Assembly (NCBI GenBank): GCA_023390115.1 | Contig: JAEWDM010000024.1 | Location: 1 to 64,000, forward strand | Reading direction: 5' to 3' | Length of the DNA: 64,000 nucleotides | Source: Bacillota bacterium | GTDB lineage: Bacteria > Bacillota > Clostridia > Acetivibrionales > DSM-27016 | Shown here: piece after piece, positions 16,539 to 25,288 of the stretch | Layout: every line of letters begins with the position of its first letter | Numbering within the stretch: position 1 is the first letter of the stretch | Notes under the pieces: generated by a model | What the model was told of the DNA's origin: nothing | What the model saw: only the letters and a program-made list of their open reading frames with translations | Databases searched by the model: none | Position numbers and translations under genes: made by a program

Positions 16539-16955
16539 TTGAAAACAAAAGAGCAGATACTTGAGTTTATACAAAAGCAGAAAGTAGCATTTATTGCTTC
16601 TATTGACAGTGAAGGCTTTCCAAACATGAAAGCAATGCTGACAGCCCGAAAAATTGAAGGCAATTGTTTTTATTTCACGACCAATACATCATCTCTGCGT
16701 GTAAGCCAGTATAGAAGAAATGAGAAAGCAAGCATATATTTTTTTAACAGAGGGCGTTTTCGTTATGAAGGCGTTATGCTCATTGGAACAATGGAGGTAT
16801 TGGAGGACGCCAAAATAAAACAGGATATTTGGCGAACCGGAGACACAATGTTTTATAAAAAGGGTGTAACTGATCCAGATTACTGCGTATTAAAATTTGC
16901 AGCAACAAAAGGACGGCATTATTGTGATTTGAAAACAGAAAGCTTTCAATTATAA
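16539..16955 (+). CDS. pyridoxamine 5'-phosphate oxidase-family protein
   Basis: 138 residues from a TTG start with TAGGAGGA 9 bases upstream. VAFIASIDSEGFPNMKAMLT, then GNCFYFTTNTSSLRVSQY and RRNEKASIYFF are the split-barrel flavin-binding pattern. It is a paralogue of the 13291 protein but clearly divergent. It probably binds FMN; the substrate is unknown. Confidence 0.82.
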   Translation: MKTKEQILEFIQKQKVAFIASIDSEGFPNMKAMLTARKIEGNCFYFTTNTSSLRVSQYRRNEKASIYFFNRGRFRYEGVMLIGTMEVLEDAKIKQDIWRTGDTMFYKKGVTDPDYCVLKFAATKGRHYCDLKTESFQL

Positions 16956-17014
16956 AACTGAGACTAACTATCCACATCACGATACGTCAACATGCAAGAA
17001 ACTAGGAGGATAAT

Positions 17015-17722
17015 ATGACAAAAAAAGAATTGACAATGGAACAACGGAAGCTAGACGTGGATCTATGGGCGATTGCTCTTATTTCTTTTGCGGTACTAGG
17101 AATTTACATGGCCGTTCAAAATCAATTTGCTGCGGTTGTAAAGGATAGTGACATTAATGTCCTACTGCGCGTATTTTTAGGGGCCGCATTTCAATTTGGC
17201 TTGGCAGGCTTAGGGATTGTTGCTGTATCGATTTTTAGAAAGGAAAACCTCTTCGCTTATGGACTAAACAAAAAAAGAGCTATTTTATCCATTTTTTTAT
17301 GCTGCCTATGCTTTATTCCTTACATTGCTTTTATGCTGTTCACCAAGCAAATTACAAGCTATTTGCCGTTTCAATCTGTTTGGACAACACAGGATGTACT
17401 ATCAAGCGGGTTCCCGGTAAATGTTGTTGGAATGCTGGTAACCGCTCTTGCTTGGGGCTTCTTTGAGGGCTTCAATTATGTGGTAATCAGTGATAAAATT
17501 AACCGGCGATATCCAAGTAAGAATAAATGGCTCAATTGGGGAGCTATTTCCTGCGCTGTGCTGTGTATCCTTATTCATGGTGCAATCGGCGTGACTGCCG
17601 AAGGTATTATTGAAATGCTGACCATATTTATCATCGTGTATGGTATGCTGATTGTAAAGGAATACACTGGAAATGCGTGGGGCTGTGTATTTATCTTTGT
17701 TTTTTTATGGAATGCCTTTTAA
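17015..17722 (+). CDS. integral membrane protein, distantly CPBP-like
   Basis: 235 residues with about six or seven hydrophobic helices (for example WAIALISFAVLGIYMAV and FQFGLAGLGIVAVSIF). A segment LAWGFFEGFNYVVISDKIN followed by LIHGAIGVTAEG recalls the E/H motifs of CPBP membrane proteases, but the paired EE-x3-R motif is absent, so protease activity is doubtful. RBS is TAGGAGG. It is followed by an AraC-type regulator. Confidence 0.65.
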   Translation: MTKKELTMEQRKLDVDLWAIALISFAVLGIYMAVQNQFAAVVKDSDINVLLRVFLGAAFQFGLAGLGIVAVSIFRKENLFAYGLNKKRAILSIFLCCLCFIPYIAFMLFTKQITSYLPFQSVWTTQDVLSSGFPVNVVGMLVTALAWGFFEGFNYVVISDKINRRYPSKNKWLNWGAISCAVLCILIHGAIGVTAEGIIEMLTIFIIVYGMLIVKEYTGNAWGCVFIFVFLWNAF

Positions 17723-17826
17723 AAAGAAACACTTGAAAATGAACAATCTGTACCTCTCTTATTCCGATATGATAAAGAGAGGATATTCAGCTTTATAACA
17801 AATATAATGGCATAAGGAGTTAAGAT

Positions 17827-18678
17827 ATGGAATGGATAGAGAGATTAAACAGTGCAATTAACTATATAGAGGAACATCTTACGGATGAAATTGATTTTGA
17901 TGAAATATCCAAGATCACGCTTTGTTCATCCTATCACTTTCAAAGAATGTTTGCATATATGGCAGATGTCCCGTTATCGGAATATATCAGGCGAAGAAAA
18001 ATGTCAAGAGCTGCAGCAGACCTACAAGATGCTAGTAATAAAGTGATAAATGTTTCTTTAAAATATGGCTATGATTCTCCTACGGCCTTTAACAGAGCTT
18101 TTCAGCGAATACATGGTATCGCCCCTTCAGAAGCGAGAGGAGGTCTGCATAGTTTGAAAGCATATCCTCCCATTAGCTTCAAAATATCAATAAAAGGAGA
18201 TTGTGTGATGGATTATCGCATTGAGAAGAAAGAGGCATTTAGAATTGTTGGATTCTCAATTCCATTAGAAAAAGAAATTGAGAAAAGCTTTGAAGTGGTT
18301 CCGGCCATGTGGGGACAGGCTGCCCAAAATGGTATGATAGAAAAGTTGGCGAACATGATGGACGGAGAGGTAAAGGGACTATTAGGTGTCAGCTCATGTA
18401 ATGAGGAATCCGACTGGAAATATTATATAGCAGTGGCAAGTAATCAGACAGCAGAAACAGACTTGGAAGAATTCATGGTGCCGGAAGCGACTTGGGCGAT
18501 TTTTGCAGGGAATGGGACAAATATATCTATTCAGGAACTAGAGAGACGAGTTGTAACGGAATGGCTTCCAACATCGGGATATGAATATGGGAATGCACCG
18601 GATATTGAAGTTTATATGAATCCAAACCCGGAAAACGCAATATATGAAGTTTGGATTCCTGTAGTTAAAAAGAATTGA
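17827..18678 (+). CDS. AraC-family regulator with GyrI-like effector-binding domain
   Basis: 283 residues. Two HTH units occupy about 1-105 (EHLTDEIDFDEISKITLCSS, YHFQRMFAYM, then GYDSPTAFNRAFQRIHGIAP). A GyrI/BmrR-type ligand domain covers about 125-283 (YRIEKKEAFRIVGFSIPLE, EVYMNPNPENAIYEVWIPVV). It is a Rob/SoxS-like sensor of small amphipathic compounds. RBS AAGGAG. The adjacent membrane protein or the gene after it may be the target. Confidence 0.88.
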   Translation: MEWIERLNSAINYIEEHLTDEIDFDEISKITLCSSYHFQRMFAYMADVPLSEYIRRRKMSRAAADLQDASNKVINVSLKYGYDSPTAFNRAFQRIHGIAPSEARGGLHSLKAYPPISFKISIKGDCVMDYRIEKKEAFRIVGFSIPLEKEIEKSFEVVPAMWGQAAQNGMIEKLANMMDGEVKGLLGVSSCNEESDWKYYIAVASNQTAETDLEEFMVPEATWAIFAGNGTNISIQELERRVVTEWLPTSGYEYGNAPDIEVYMNPNPENAIYEVWIPVVKKN

Positions 18679-18688
18679 GGAGCTTAAA

Positions 18689-19156
18689 ATGGTACATTTA
18701 GTATATTGTGAAAATATGGGTGTGGCAGGTAAGAGAGTATTGGATAAGATTAATAGTGGAATAAAAACTATGGTTATAAGGGGGGCGGCTGGACGCAAGA
18801 TACCACATAGCAGAGTTTTTGAAGGTGAAATGTTATATTTTATGGAAAAAGGAACAGCAAAGATATCCACTAAAGCTATCGTGAAATCTGTTCAAAATTA
18901 CGTAAAGCTAACCGATGATGAGATTGTTAAAGTACTTGCAGATAATCAGGATAAACTCAATTTAACAGAAAAACAAAAAATACGTTGGCACAAGAAATGT
19001 TTATGTCTGATAGAGTTTCAAAATGTTACAGCAATTACTCCTGCGCTTGACTTTGACCATCAGGGAAACATGGATGATTGGTTAATGATTGAAAAGATTG
19101 ATGATGTTGTTGTTGGGACAAGTGTTCCATATAATTATGAAAAATCAAAGTTTTAG
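18689..19156 (+). CDS. hypothetical protein, possibly ASCH/PUA-like
   Basis: 155 residues, ten bases after the AraC gene and with a GGAG site, so co-transcribed. The N-terminus (LDKINSGIKTMVIRGAAGRK, then IPHSRVFEGEMLYFMEKGTA) fits a small RNA-binding ASCH/PUA beta-barrel, in which a 'hhGxKTx..R' start is common. I am not certain of the family. There is no membrane segment. Confidence 0.6.
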   Translation: MVHLVYCENMGVAGKRVLDKINSGIKTMVIRGAAGRKIPHSRVFEGEMLYFMEKGTAKISTKAIVKSVQNYVKLTDDEIVKVLADNQDKLNLTEKQKIRWHKKCLCLIEFQNVTAITPALDFDHQGNMDDWLMIEKIDDVVVGTSVPYNYEKSKF

Positions 19157-19166
19157 TTTATGTTGA

Positions 19167-19298
19167 TGAGAAATTCTTGGTGGAGCAACGATAAATATAT
19201 GGAATGATAAAATCATTGATTGTATCAAGGAGATATATAGGGACATTAGTACATTATTGAAAGATATAGAAAAGTTGAGTGGATTAAGCGTAAGGTGA
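19167..19298 (+). CDS. short open frame, possible gene remnant
   Basis: 43 codons from ATG 19167. The second half (IIDCIKEIYRDISTLLKDIE) looks like an amphipathic helix of a real protein, but there is no ribosome-binding site and the first half is not convincing. It may be the 3' end of a lost gene. Confidence 0.25.
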
Positions 19299-19647
19299 CA
19301 AAATAAAAAAACAACAGAAAACAAACAAAAAAGCACAAACCTTATTTACCTGTTTTATAGGGAAAGGCAAAGTTTGATTGATTAAAGCTAAGACAAATAT
19401 ATGTCTTTGGATATACAACTTCATTCTTTCATGAGATTTATTCAAGCAATGCGCCTTTTGCGTACGAAGCATGTGAGATTTAGGTTAGTTTAGTCTGTGA
19501 CGATTCGCAAGTAACCTTATGAGAGAAATAGCACTTAGTCGTTAACAAGAGCGGATACCTTATCATGAGGTATCCGCTCCCTATATAAAAACCGAAACTA
19601 TTGGCAAGCATATGAAAATGTCAATTCCCATAATGGAGGTGAGTGGT
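19299..19647. repeat. gene-free stretch with a perfect 12-bp inverted repeat
   Basis: The only clear structure is GAGCGGATACCT (19549-19560) with AGGTATCCGCTC (19568-19579), a perfect 12-bp stem with a 7-base loop. It is not followed by a T run on either strand, so it is not a standard terminator. The rest is AT-rich with no gene. The last bases hold the GGAGGTGAG site of the regulator fragment. Confidence 0.55.
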
Positions 19648-19991
19648 ATGAAAAAAATATTAATAGTCGAGGACGATACTCTTTTGAATAAGACATTAGC
19701 TTATAATCTGGTTTCATATGGCTATGAGGTCGTTTCAGCAAATAATTGTGCTTCTGCCCGTTATCATCTGAGAGAGAATCATTTGGATTTAATATTGCTT
19801 GACATAAACCTTCCGGATGGTAGTGGGCTTGATTTATGCCGCGAAATAAAAGAGCGTGGCATGGATTCTTAGTTCCCGCAATGATTGCATTTATAATAAT
19901 GCTGGGAATTTCCATTGTTGTTTCATTATTCGCTATAAAAGCGCTAAATCGGCACAGTATTATAGAACGATTGAAAGAGACGACATGGTAA
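19648..19991 (+). pseudogene. response-regulator N-terminus fused to an FtsX permease C-terminus
   Basis: A response-regulator receiver starts at ATG 19648 with a good GGAGGTGAG site: MKKILIVEDDTLLNKTLAYN, then LILLDINLPDGSGLDLC with the acceptor Asp. It ends abruptly at TAG 19870-19872 after about 74 codons. In an overlapping frame, 19869-19991 reads LVPAMIAFIIMLGISIVVSL and ends LNRHSIIERLKETTW, the last helix and tail of an FtsX permease. The whole kinase, ATPase and most of the permease between these ends is gone. It is the scar of a deletion through a module like that at 199-5111. Confidence 0.75.
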
Positions 19992-20187
19992 ATAGGATTC
20001 GCTGAAGACAAGAGAAGCGAAATGTTACAAAATAACAAGCCGCCATTTCTATATGGTGGTTTGAGGAGAATGCAGTACAGAGCCTCCTGTAAATGAAGTA
20101 TTTCAATAGAATTTTATTTTAGGAGGTTTCTGTAACAATTGGATTTTAGAATGTACTCATACAACTTAAAAAGGCAGGTGTTTCAAT

Positions 20188-21290
20188 GTGGGTGTTTTAC
20201 AAACAACAAACTTAAAAAAATATTACGGCAAAGAGCCGAATCTTACCCGTGCCCTTGACGGCGTGAACTTCACCGTGGAGCGGGGTGAGTTTATTGCGGT
20301 GGTTGGAACCTCTGGTTCCGGCAAGTCCACACTGCTTCATATGATGGGAGGGCTGGATGTGCCAATCCGTATCGCCGGGAAAGTGTCGGCAATCGAAGCA
20401 GTGAGGATGACTTTTTATTCAGGTCAGGAAGGAAAAAGCGTTTCCAAGCAGTTACACCGCCGTATCACGCCTCAATCTCTGGCCACAATGAGTTTTGTGA
20501 GGAATCGAAAAAAGTCTGCTCTAACATTTATTTCTCTGGGATTAACTGCTGTTATGCTAATGTGTGTCGCGACCTATGCTGTTTCCTTTGATGTGGACAG
20601 TATGGCAGCAAGAAACCTGGGAGATGGCGGAAATTATATGCTCAGTCTTTCCCACCCCAGTTTGGCAGAACAACATACTGTATTGGAGGAAAATCCTCTT
20701 GATGAGCCGCTCTATCAAGCCTTACTCAAGTTTGATTTTGTCACCAAGATTACGCGTTACAACAGCAGCTATGCAGAAGTAGAATTGCCGAAAAATCCGG
20801 GTGGATTTTCGTTTTCAGGACTGACGAGGGAGCAATTCGATCAGTTTTTACCTCCTGAGTTTATAATGGCAGGTAAAGCAGACTATGAGGAAATGGTTAA
20901 AAGAAGCGGTGTCATAATTGCTGATTCAGAGCATCTACTTGCACGGTACAACAATTATGAACCAAACATAGGCGATGTGCTTTTTTGCAAAGGATATGAT
21001 GGACAAAGCGTGCAGATGATTGTCCTCGGAATCGCAAAGGGGTCTCTTGATACCGGTGTAAGTGCCTCCCCCTTTTTGGTTACAAATGAAACGCTGTCCA
21101 AGCTTTATCCTCAAGTCAGTAACTTTAATACTGTATGGAATGTATATACGGATAAAGATTCAGAAGAAGTACGGAAGGCCATTTTTTCCGCTACCACCGA
21201 TGGTCGGATTGATATTACATCCCGAAAGGATCTTGCGGACAGCTTAGAGGATATGGCTGGCCAGATGATAAAAGGGCTATATGCATTAGT
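20188..21290 (+). pseudogene. ABC ATPase N-terminus fused in frame to the middle of an FtsX permease
   Basis: From GTG 20188 the frame encodes the start of a BceA/MacB-type ATPase, including Walker A GTSGSGKSTLLHMMGGLDVP. Without a stop it passes (about 20361) into IAGKVSAIEAVR, the cytoplasmic motif after the first FtsX domain of a permease, then a membrane helix (LTFISLGLTAVMLMCVATYA) and an extracellular domain. The signature and Walker B regions and the permease N-terminus are missing. At about 21285 the permease is cut again and joined to sigma-factor DNA in another frame. The open frame itself runs on to 21432. It cannot make a working transporter. Confidence 0.8.
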
Positions 21291-21535
21291 GGCATGCGAT
21301 TCCAGACCTCACCTCTCCCCGTGTGGAGGATGTTGCTGTGGACAAGCTGTTGGCAGAAAAGCTCCATCAGAGCCTTGCCCAGCTTACCAAAGAGGAACAG
21401 AAACTCATTTTTATGCTGTTTTTTCAGAATAAAAGTGAACATCAACTGGCAGCAGAAACCGGCATTCCACGCATGACAATCCACAACAGGAAGCACCGTA
21501 TACTGAGCCGCCTGAAAAAACTTATGGAAATTTAA
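21290..21535 (+). pseudogene. C-terminal fragment of a sigma-70-like factor (region 4)
   Basis: The frame reads IPDLTSPRVEDVAVDKLLAE, then LTKEEQKLIFMLFFQNKSEH and ETGIPRMTIHNRKHRILSRL. This is an ECF/phage-type sigma region 4 helix-turn-helix as found on Tn916/Tn1549-like elements. The N-terminal regions are absent and no start has a ribosome-binding site. It abuts the truncated permease, so it is deletion debris. Confidence 0.65.
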
Positions 21536-21550
21536 AAATAATTTGGTCCA

Positions 21551-21590
21551 ACCCCCTCACGAAACCGGATTAATAGTGAGGGGGTTTTTC
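21551..21590 (+). terminator. rho-independent terminator
   Basis: ACCCCCTCAC (21551-21560) pairs perfectly with GTGAGGGGGT (21576-21585), followed by TTTTTC. It is the original terminator of the sigma-factor gene. Confidence 0.88.
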
Positions 21591-22178
21591 TATTCTTCCT
21601 CATTGCTCATTGAAAATTTCATAACCGATGACCTGAATACATTAGCTGACGGACCCGATGAGGGAAAGCGACTCCGGAGGATGCGCCAAGACCACCTGTA
21701 GTGTGGCAATGAGAAAATGAAAGCAGCCTGTATTTTCTATTTCTGTTCATTCTTTCTCATTTGTCTTACTATCAAAGACGGCCAAATAAGGTGCAAAGCG
21801 GTACCCATCCGTTCGAAAAACAGGCTGTGGCAGCCTGTCTCGCAATGATCCCGTCAGCCTATATTGATACTTCTGTCCAGTCACAGCCCCCCCTGACCGG
21901 GGGATCACGCAATGAGGGCAGCCGGCAGAGATCCTGGCGGGGGTGGAATTCCCATGATGCGGTGAAGCCAGCCGCAGTTCAGGCCATCGCCTTTGTTGTG
22001 CAAGGCATTTCTTTGCACAGTGCGCTTGGGGAGTAGTGTCGAATTAAGCGCCTTGATTACAGTAAAATGACTTAATGTCAGAAGCGATGGGGATCGCTCT
22101 GCCTTCACAGCAGAGCGGTCCCTATATTTGTGCCATTAAGAAAAAACAAAGGAAGCCCAAACCAAGGAGGTGTGAAGT
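21591..22178. other. gene-free region with a hairpin before the recombinase module
   Basis: Nearly 590 bases without a convincing gene. GGGATCGCTCTG (22090-22101) pairs with CAGAGCGGTCCC (22111-22122), ending about 55 bases before the MazF-like gene. Base composition is higher in G+C than upstream and resembles the recombinase genes, so the element that carries them may begin here. No attachment site could be identified. Confidence 0.4.
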
Positions 22179-22565
22179 TTGGACACGATAAAGCAAGGCA
22201 TCAGCCGCGGCGATATTTACTACGCCGATTTAAACCCTGTTGTGGGCTGTGAACAAGGAGGCATCCGGCCCGTACTTATTCTGCAAAATGACATCGGCAA
22301 TCGCCACAGCCCCACCACCATTGTCTGTGCTATCACCGGCAAGCCGAAAAAGCCCTTGCCCACTCATACGGCGGTTGCCGGAGCAGGCAGATTGTCCATG
22401 GAGTCTTTCGCACTGCTGGAGCAGATACGCACTATTGACCGAACCCGGCTTCGGGGTTGGAGTGGTAGACTGGATGAGCAGGAGATGGAAGAAATCAATC
22501 AGGCACTTTCTATCAGCGTCGGACTGAGTCCGGCGTCTTATTCATTTAGGAGGGAAACGCCATGA
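22179..22565 (+). CDS. PemK/MazF-family toxin-like protein
   Basis: 128 residues from a TTG start with AAGGAGGTG upstream. Family motifs: RGDIYYADLNPVVGCEQGG, IRPVLILQNDIGN, TTIVCAITGK and a late SMESFALLEQIRTIDRTRLR. MazF proteins are RNA-cleaving toxins. No MazE-like antitoxin precedes it; instead it overlaps (ATGA-type, four bases) a small charged protein. This pairing is common at the head of recombinase modules of clostridial elements. Confidence 0.85.
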   Translation: MDTIKQGISRGDIYYADLNPVVGCEQGGIRPVLILQNDIGNRHSPTTIVCAITGKPKKPLPTHTAVAGAGRLSMESFALLEQIRTIDRTRLRGWSGRLDEQEMEEINQALSISVGLSPASYSFRRETP

Positions 22566-22720
22566 CAAACACTCAGATAACCGATAACCTCATGTTCATT
22601 GCCGCCCTGCAGCAGCTCGCCCGTCTTGCGGTTGCCAAAGGTATGACGGATAAAGAGCTTAAACAGGTCAAAAAGGACTTGGAGCGCAGGCTGCGTCCCA
22701 CCATTATAGCACCCTGCTGA
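22562..22720 (+). CDS. 52-residue SHOCT-like small protein
   Basis: ATG at 22562 overlaps the toxin stop and has AGGAGGG upstream. It is MTNTQITDNLMFIAALQQLA followed by LAVAKGMTDKELKQVKKDLE. The second half is the short helical hairpin of SHOCT-type domains. It may be the toxin's antitoxin or an accessory factor of the recombinases. Function is inferred only from position. Confidence 0.7.
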   Translation: MTNTQITDNLMFIAALQQLARLAVAKGMTDKELKQVKKDLERRLRPTIIAPC

Positions 22721-22812
22721 TCCCTGATTTTGTTTTCTGAATGTTATCAATTATTCAGTAGCTATATGTCAAGAGGTGTGGTAATGTGTGTCGTTGAAAG
22801 GAGGGAAAAAAG

Positions 22813-24393
22813 ATGTATAACCCTGATTTAGCATCGGCGGAACCGCCGAAAATTACCGTCATATCAGCAAGAAAGCAAGAAATCGCAAAGCTCCGCGTAG
22901 CGGCATATGCCCGCGTGAGCAGTGACTCCGATGACCAGCAGAACTCCTACATCGCACAGGTAGATTATTACACCAGACATATCGCCAACCATGAAGGCTG
23001 GGAACTGGCAGACATCTACGCCGACGAAGGCATTTCGGGTCTTGTGGCAAGTAAGCGGGACGAATTTAATCGCATGATACAGGATTGCAGGGATGGAAAA
23101 ATCGATCGCATCCTCGTCAAATCCATATCCCGCTTTGCGAGAAATACCAAGGAATATATCCAGTATGTGAGGGAACTCCTCCGGCTGGGCATCTCCATCC
23201 ACTTTGAAAAGGAGAACATCGACACCGGTAAAATGACGTCGGAGCAGATTGCCACCATCTACGGTGCTTTCTCGCAGATGGAATCCCAAAACCATTCGAA
23301 CAATATGCGTATCAGCGTCCGTATCCGAATGGAAAAGGGCGACTACGTTTCACCGTCAACTCCTTACGGCTACAGGCTGGAGAATTGCACCTTGGTGGTC
23401 ATCCCTGAACAAGCCGAGGTAGTGCGCCGTATTTACACCGCCTACCTGAGCGGTCAGGGCACGACCGACATCGCAAACGAGCTGAACAGGCTGGGCATCC
23501 CCCGAACCAGAGACCGCAAAGTATGGTATACAACCACAATAGGGTATATCCTCACCAATATTTCCTACACAGGGGATATGATCTGGCAAAAGAGCTTCGC
23601 CACCAACGACATCCCGTTCCGGCAAGTGCGGAACAAAGGTGAAAAGCCCAAATATTTCGTAGAGAACTGCCATGAACCAATTATCTCCAAGGAAGAATTT
23701 CAGCGGGTACAGGCGCTTCTGGAAACCCGTGGAGCACAGATAGCAGGCACGGTTTCCTCTACTTTGCTGAAAAAGAAAATTCTATGTGGAAACTGTGGAA
23801 CCCTGTTCCGAAGAAAAATCGACAATGAAAAGGTCTACTGGACTTGCCGAAGGCATGACAGCCACAAAGATCTTTGCCCGGTCTCTCAGATACCAAAGGA
23901 ACAAATCATCGCAGGAGTCCTCCGAATGTACCACAAGCTGAAAAAACATCATGGACAAATCCTGTCACCGCTCTTGCGTCAGCTCACTGAGCTTAGAGAA
24001 AAGGAACTCCGCTCCAACCGCAAGATCCATGATATTGATAAGGAAATAGCACAACTCACCGAGCAGAATCTCGTTCTTGTTCGACTCAAGTCGAAGGGAT
24101 ACGTAGATTCTGCTCTTTATTTATCCCAAACAGGTGAAATCGACTTTAAGCTGCGGGAACTGCGCCGTGTACGCCGCCGTATTATGGAAACTACCGGCGA
24201 GGACAGGCAGATTAAGGCTACGGAAGCAATACTGGATTATCTGGAGTCCGGCCCTGAGCGCTTGGAGGAACTCACTGAGGAACTGTTTGAAATGCTGTTG
24301 GAGAGCATCACCATCTCCTCAGAAACCGAGATGAACCTCAACCTATATAACGGTCTTACCCTAAAAGAAAGCATGGAAAGGACGGTGCGCTAA
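22813..24393 (+). CDS. large serine recombinase 1
   Basis: 526 residues. The resolvase domain (about 28-170) has catalytic Ser36 in AAYARVSSDSDDQQ and the VKSISRFARN helix. The Recombinase domain (about 195-300) and zinc ribbon (CGNCGTLFRR...C..C) follow, then a coiled-coil C-terminus. RBS is AAAGGAGGG. It is the first of three consecutive recombinases, one base from the next. Such sets integrate and excise clostridial ICE/IME elements (TnpX/Ccr-like). All key residues are present. Confidence 0.95.
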   Translation: MYNPDLASAEPPKITVISARKQEIAKLRVAAYARVSSDSDDQQNSYIAQVDYYTRHIANHEGWELADIYADEGISGLVASKRDEFNRMIQDCRDGKIDRILVKSISRFARNTKEYIQYVRELLRLGISIHFEKENIDTGKMTSEQIATIYGAFSQMESQNHSNNMRISVRIRMEKGDYVSPSTPYGYRLENCTLVVIPEQAEVVRRIYTAYLSGQGTTDIANELNRLGIPRTRDRKVWYTTTIGYILTNISYTGDMIWQKSFATNDIPFRQVRNKGEKPKYFVENCHEPIISKEEFQRVQALLETRGAQIAGTVSSTLLKKKILCGNCGTLFRRKIDNEKVYWTCRRHDSHKDLCPVSQIPKEQIIAGVLRMYHKLKKHHGQILSPLLRQLTELREKELRSNRKIHDIDKEIAQLTEQNLVLVRLKSKGYVDSALYLSQTGEIDFKLRELRRVRRRIMETTGEDRQIKATEAILDYLESGPERLEELTEELFEMLLESITISSETEMNLNLYNGLTLKESMERTVR

Positions 24394-24394
24394 T

Positions 24395-25288
24395 ATGGCA
24401 TGGCAGAGAAAAATCCCATTCGGCTATGTGATGGAAAACGGCGAAATCCTATGCTGCCCCACGGAGTCGGCAGCCGTCAAAGAGATTTTCAAGCTTTACT
24501 CCGAGGGGATGGCCTACAGCAAAATTGCCGGCGAGATGATGCATCGGGATATCCCCTACCACAAGCATACAAAGCAGTGGAACAAGCACATGGTCAAGCG
24601 AATCCTCGAAAATGAACGCTATCTTGGTGAAAAGGACTACCCGCCAATCATTGAACCGGAAACCTTTATGCGTATCCAGCTGATCAGGGGAGATAAAAAT
24701 ACCTACACCCCCTGCCCGGAGTATATCAAGCCCATTCGTGAAAAAGCGGTCTGCGGTGTTTGCGGCGGTAAGATGATCCGAGATACAAGAGCATCAAGTA
24801 AAGTCCGCTGGTACTGTCAAACGGAGGGCTGTGCCAACCGCCGCTACATAGAGGACGAGGATACCCGCACTGCACTGACAGAGCGTCTGGATGCACTGAC
24901 GGAGAATCCCGAACTCTTAGACTGGCCCATTCCACAACAAGCCGGAGAGCTGACACTGGATGCAGTCCGCATCCAGAATGAGGTGATTCGTGAGCTGAAC
25001 AAAACGGAGCCGGGTACAGAATATACCAAAATGCTGATACTGGCCTGTGCCGCTGAAAAATACAGCGGACTGCCCGATTACACCCCTTATTATCAGATAC
25101 AAAGACTAAGGATGAAAATGATAAGTCAGCCGATGGATGATGACCTCCGCAATGAAATTCTCCAAACTGCGGTAGCGGAAATCCGCTTTACACACGGCGG
25201 TCTGGAACTGCGGCTCATCAATGGAAAATCCCTTGAAGCGGCTGGAAAGGAGATTGGAAAATGCCTGCGACAGCAACAAAGAAAGTAA
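24395..25288 (+). CDS. recombinase-domain protein lacking the catalytic resolvase domain
   Basis: 297 residues. It starts directly with the Recombinase DNA-binding domain (IPFGYVMENGEILCCPTESA, then YLGEKDYPPIIEPETF), then a zinc ribbon (CGVCGGKMIRD ... WYCQTEGC), then a helical tail. No catalytic Ser domain exists and none is found upstream in another frame, since recombinase 1 ends there. It is therefore a naturally short accessory subunit, not a fresh truncation. It overlaps recombinase 3 by 28 bases, so the three are made together. Confidence 0.9.
   Translation: MAWQRKIPFGYVMENGEILCCPTESAAVKEIFKLYSEGMAYSKIAGEMMHRDIPYHKHTKQWNKHMVKRILENERYLGEKDYPPIIEPETFMRIQLIRGDKNTYTPCPEYIKPIREKAVCGVCGGKMIRDTRASSKVRWYCQTEGCANRRYIEDEDTRTALTERLDALTENPELLDWPIPQQAGELTLDAVRIQNEVIRELNKTEPGTEYTKMLILACAAEKYSGLPDYTPYYQIQRLRMKMISQPMDDDLRNEILQTAVAEIRFTHGGLELRLINGKSLEAAGKEIGKCLRQQQRK

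Noticed and set aside
19549..19579. Perfect 12-bp inverted repeat as a terminator
   Set aside because: No T run on either strand, so it is listed only as a repeat.
21761..22036. 91-codon open frame before the MazF-like gene
   Set aside because: No ribosome-binding site, low-complexity composition and no recognisable domain. Treated as non-coding.
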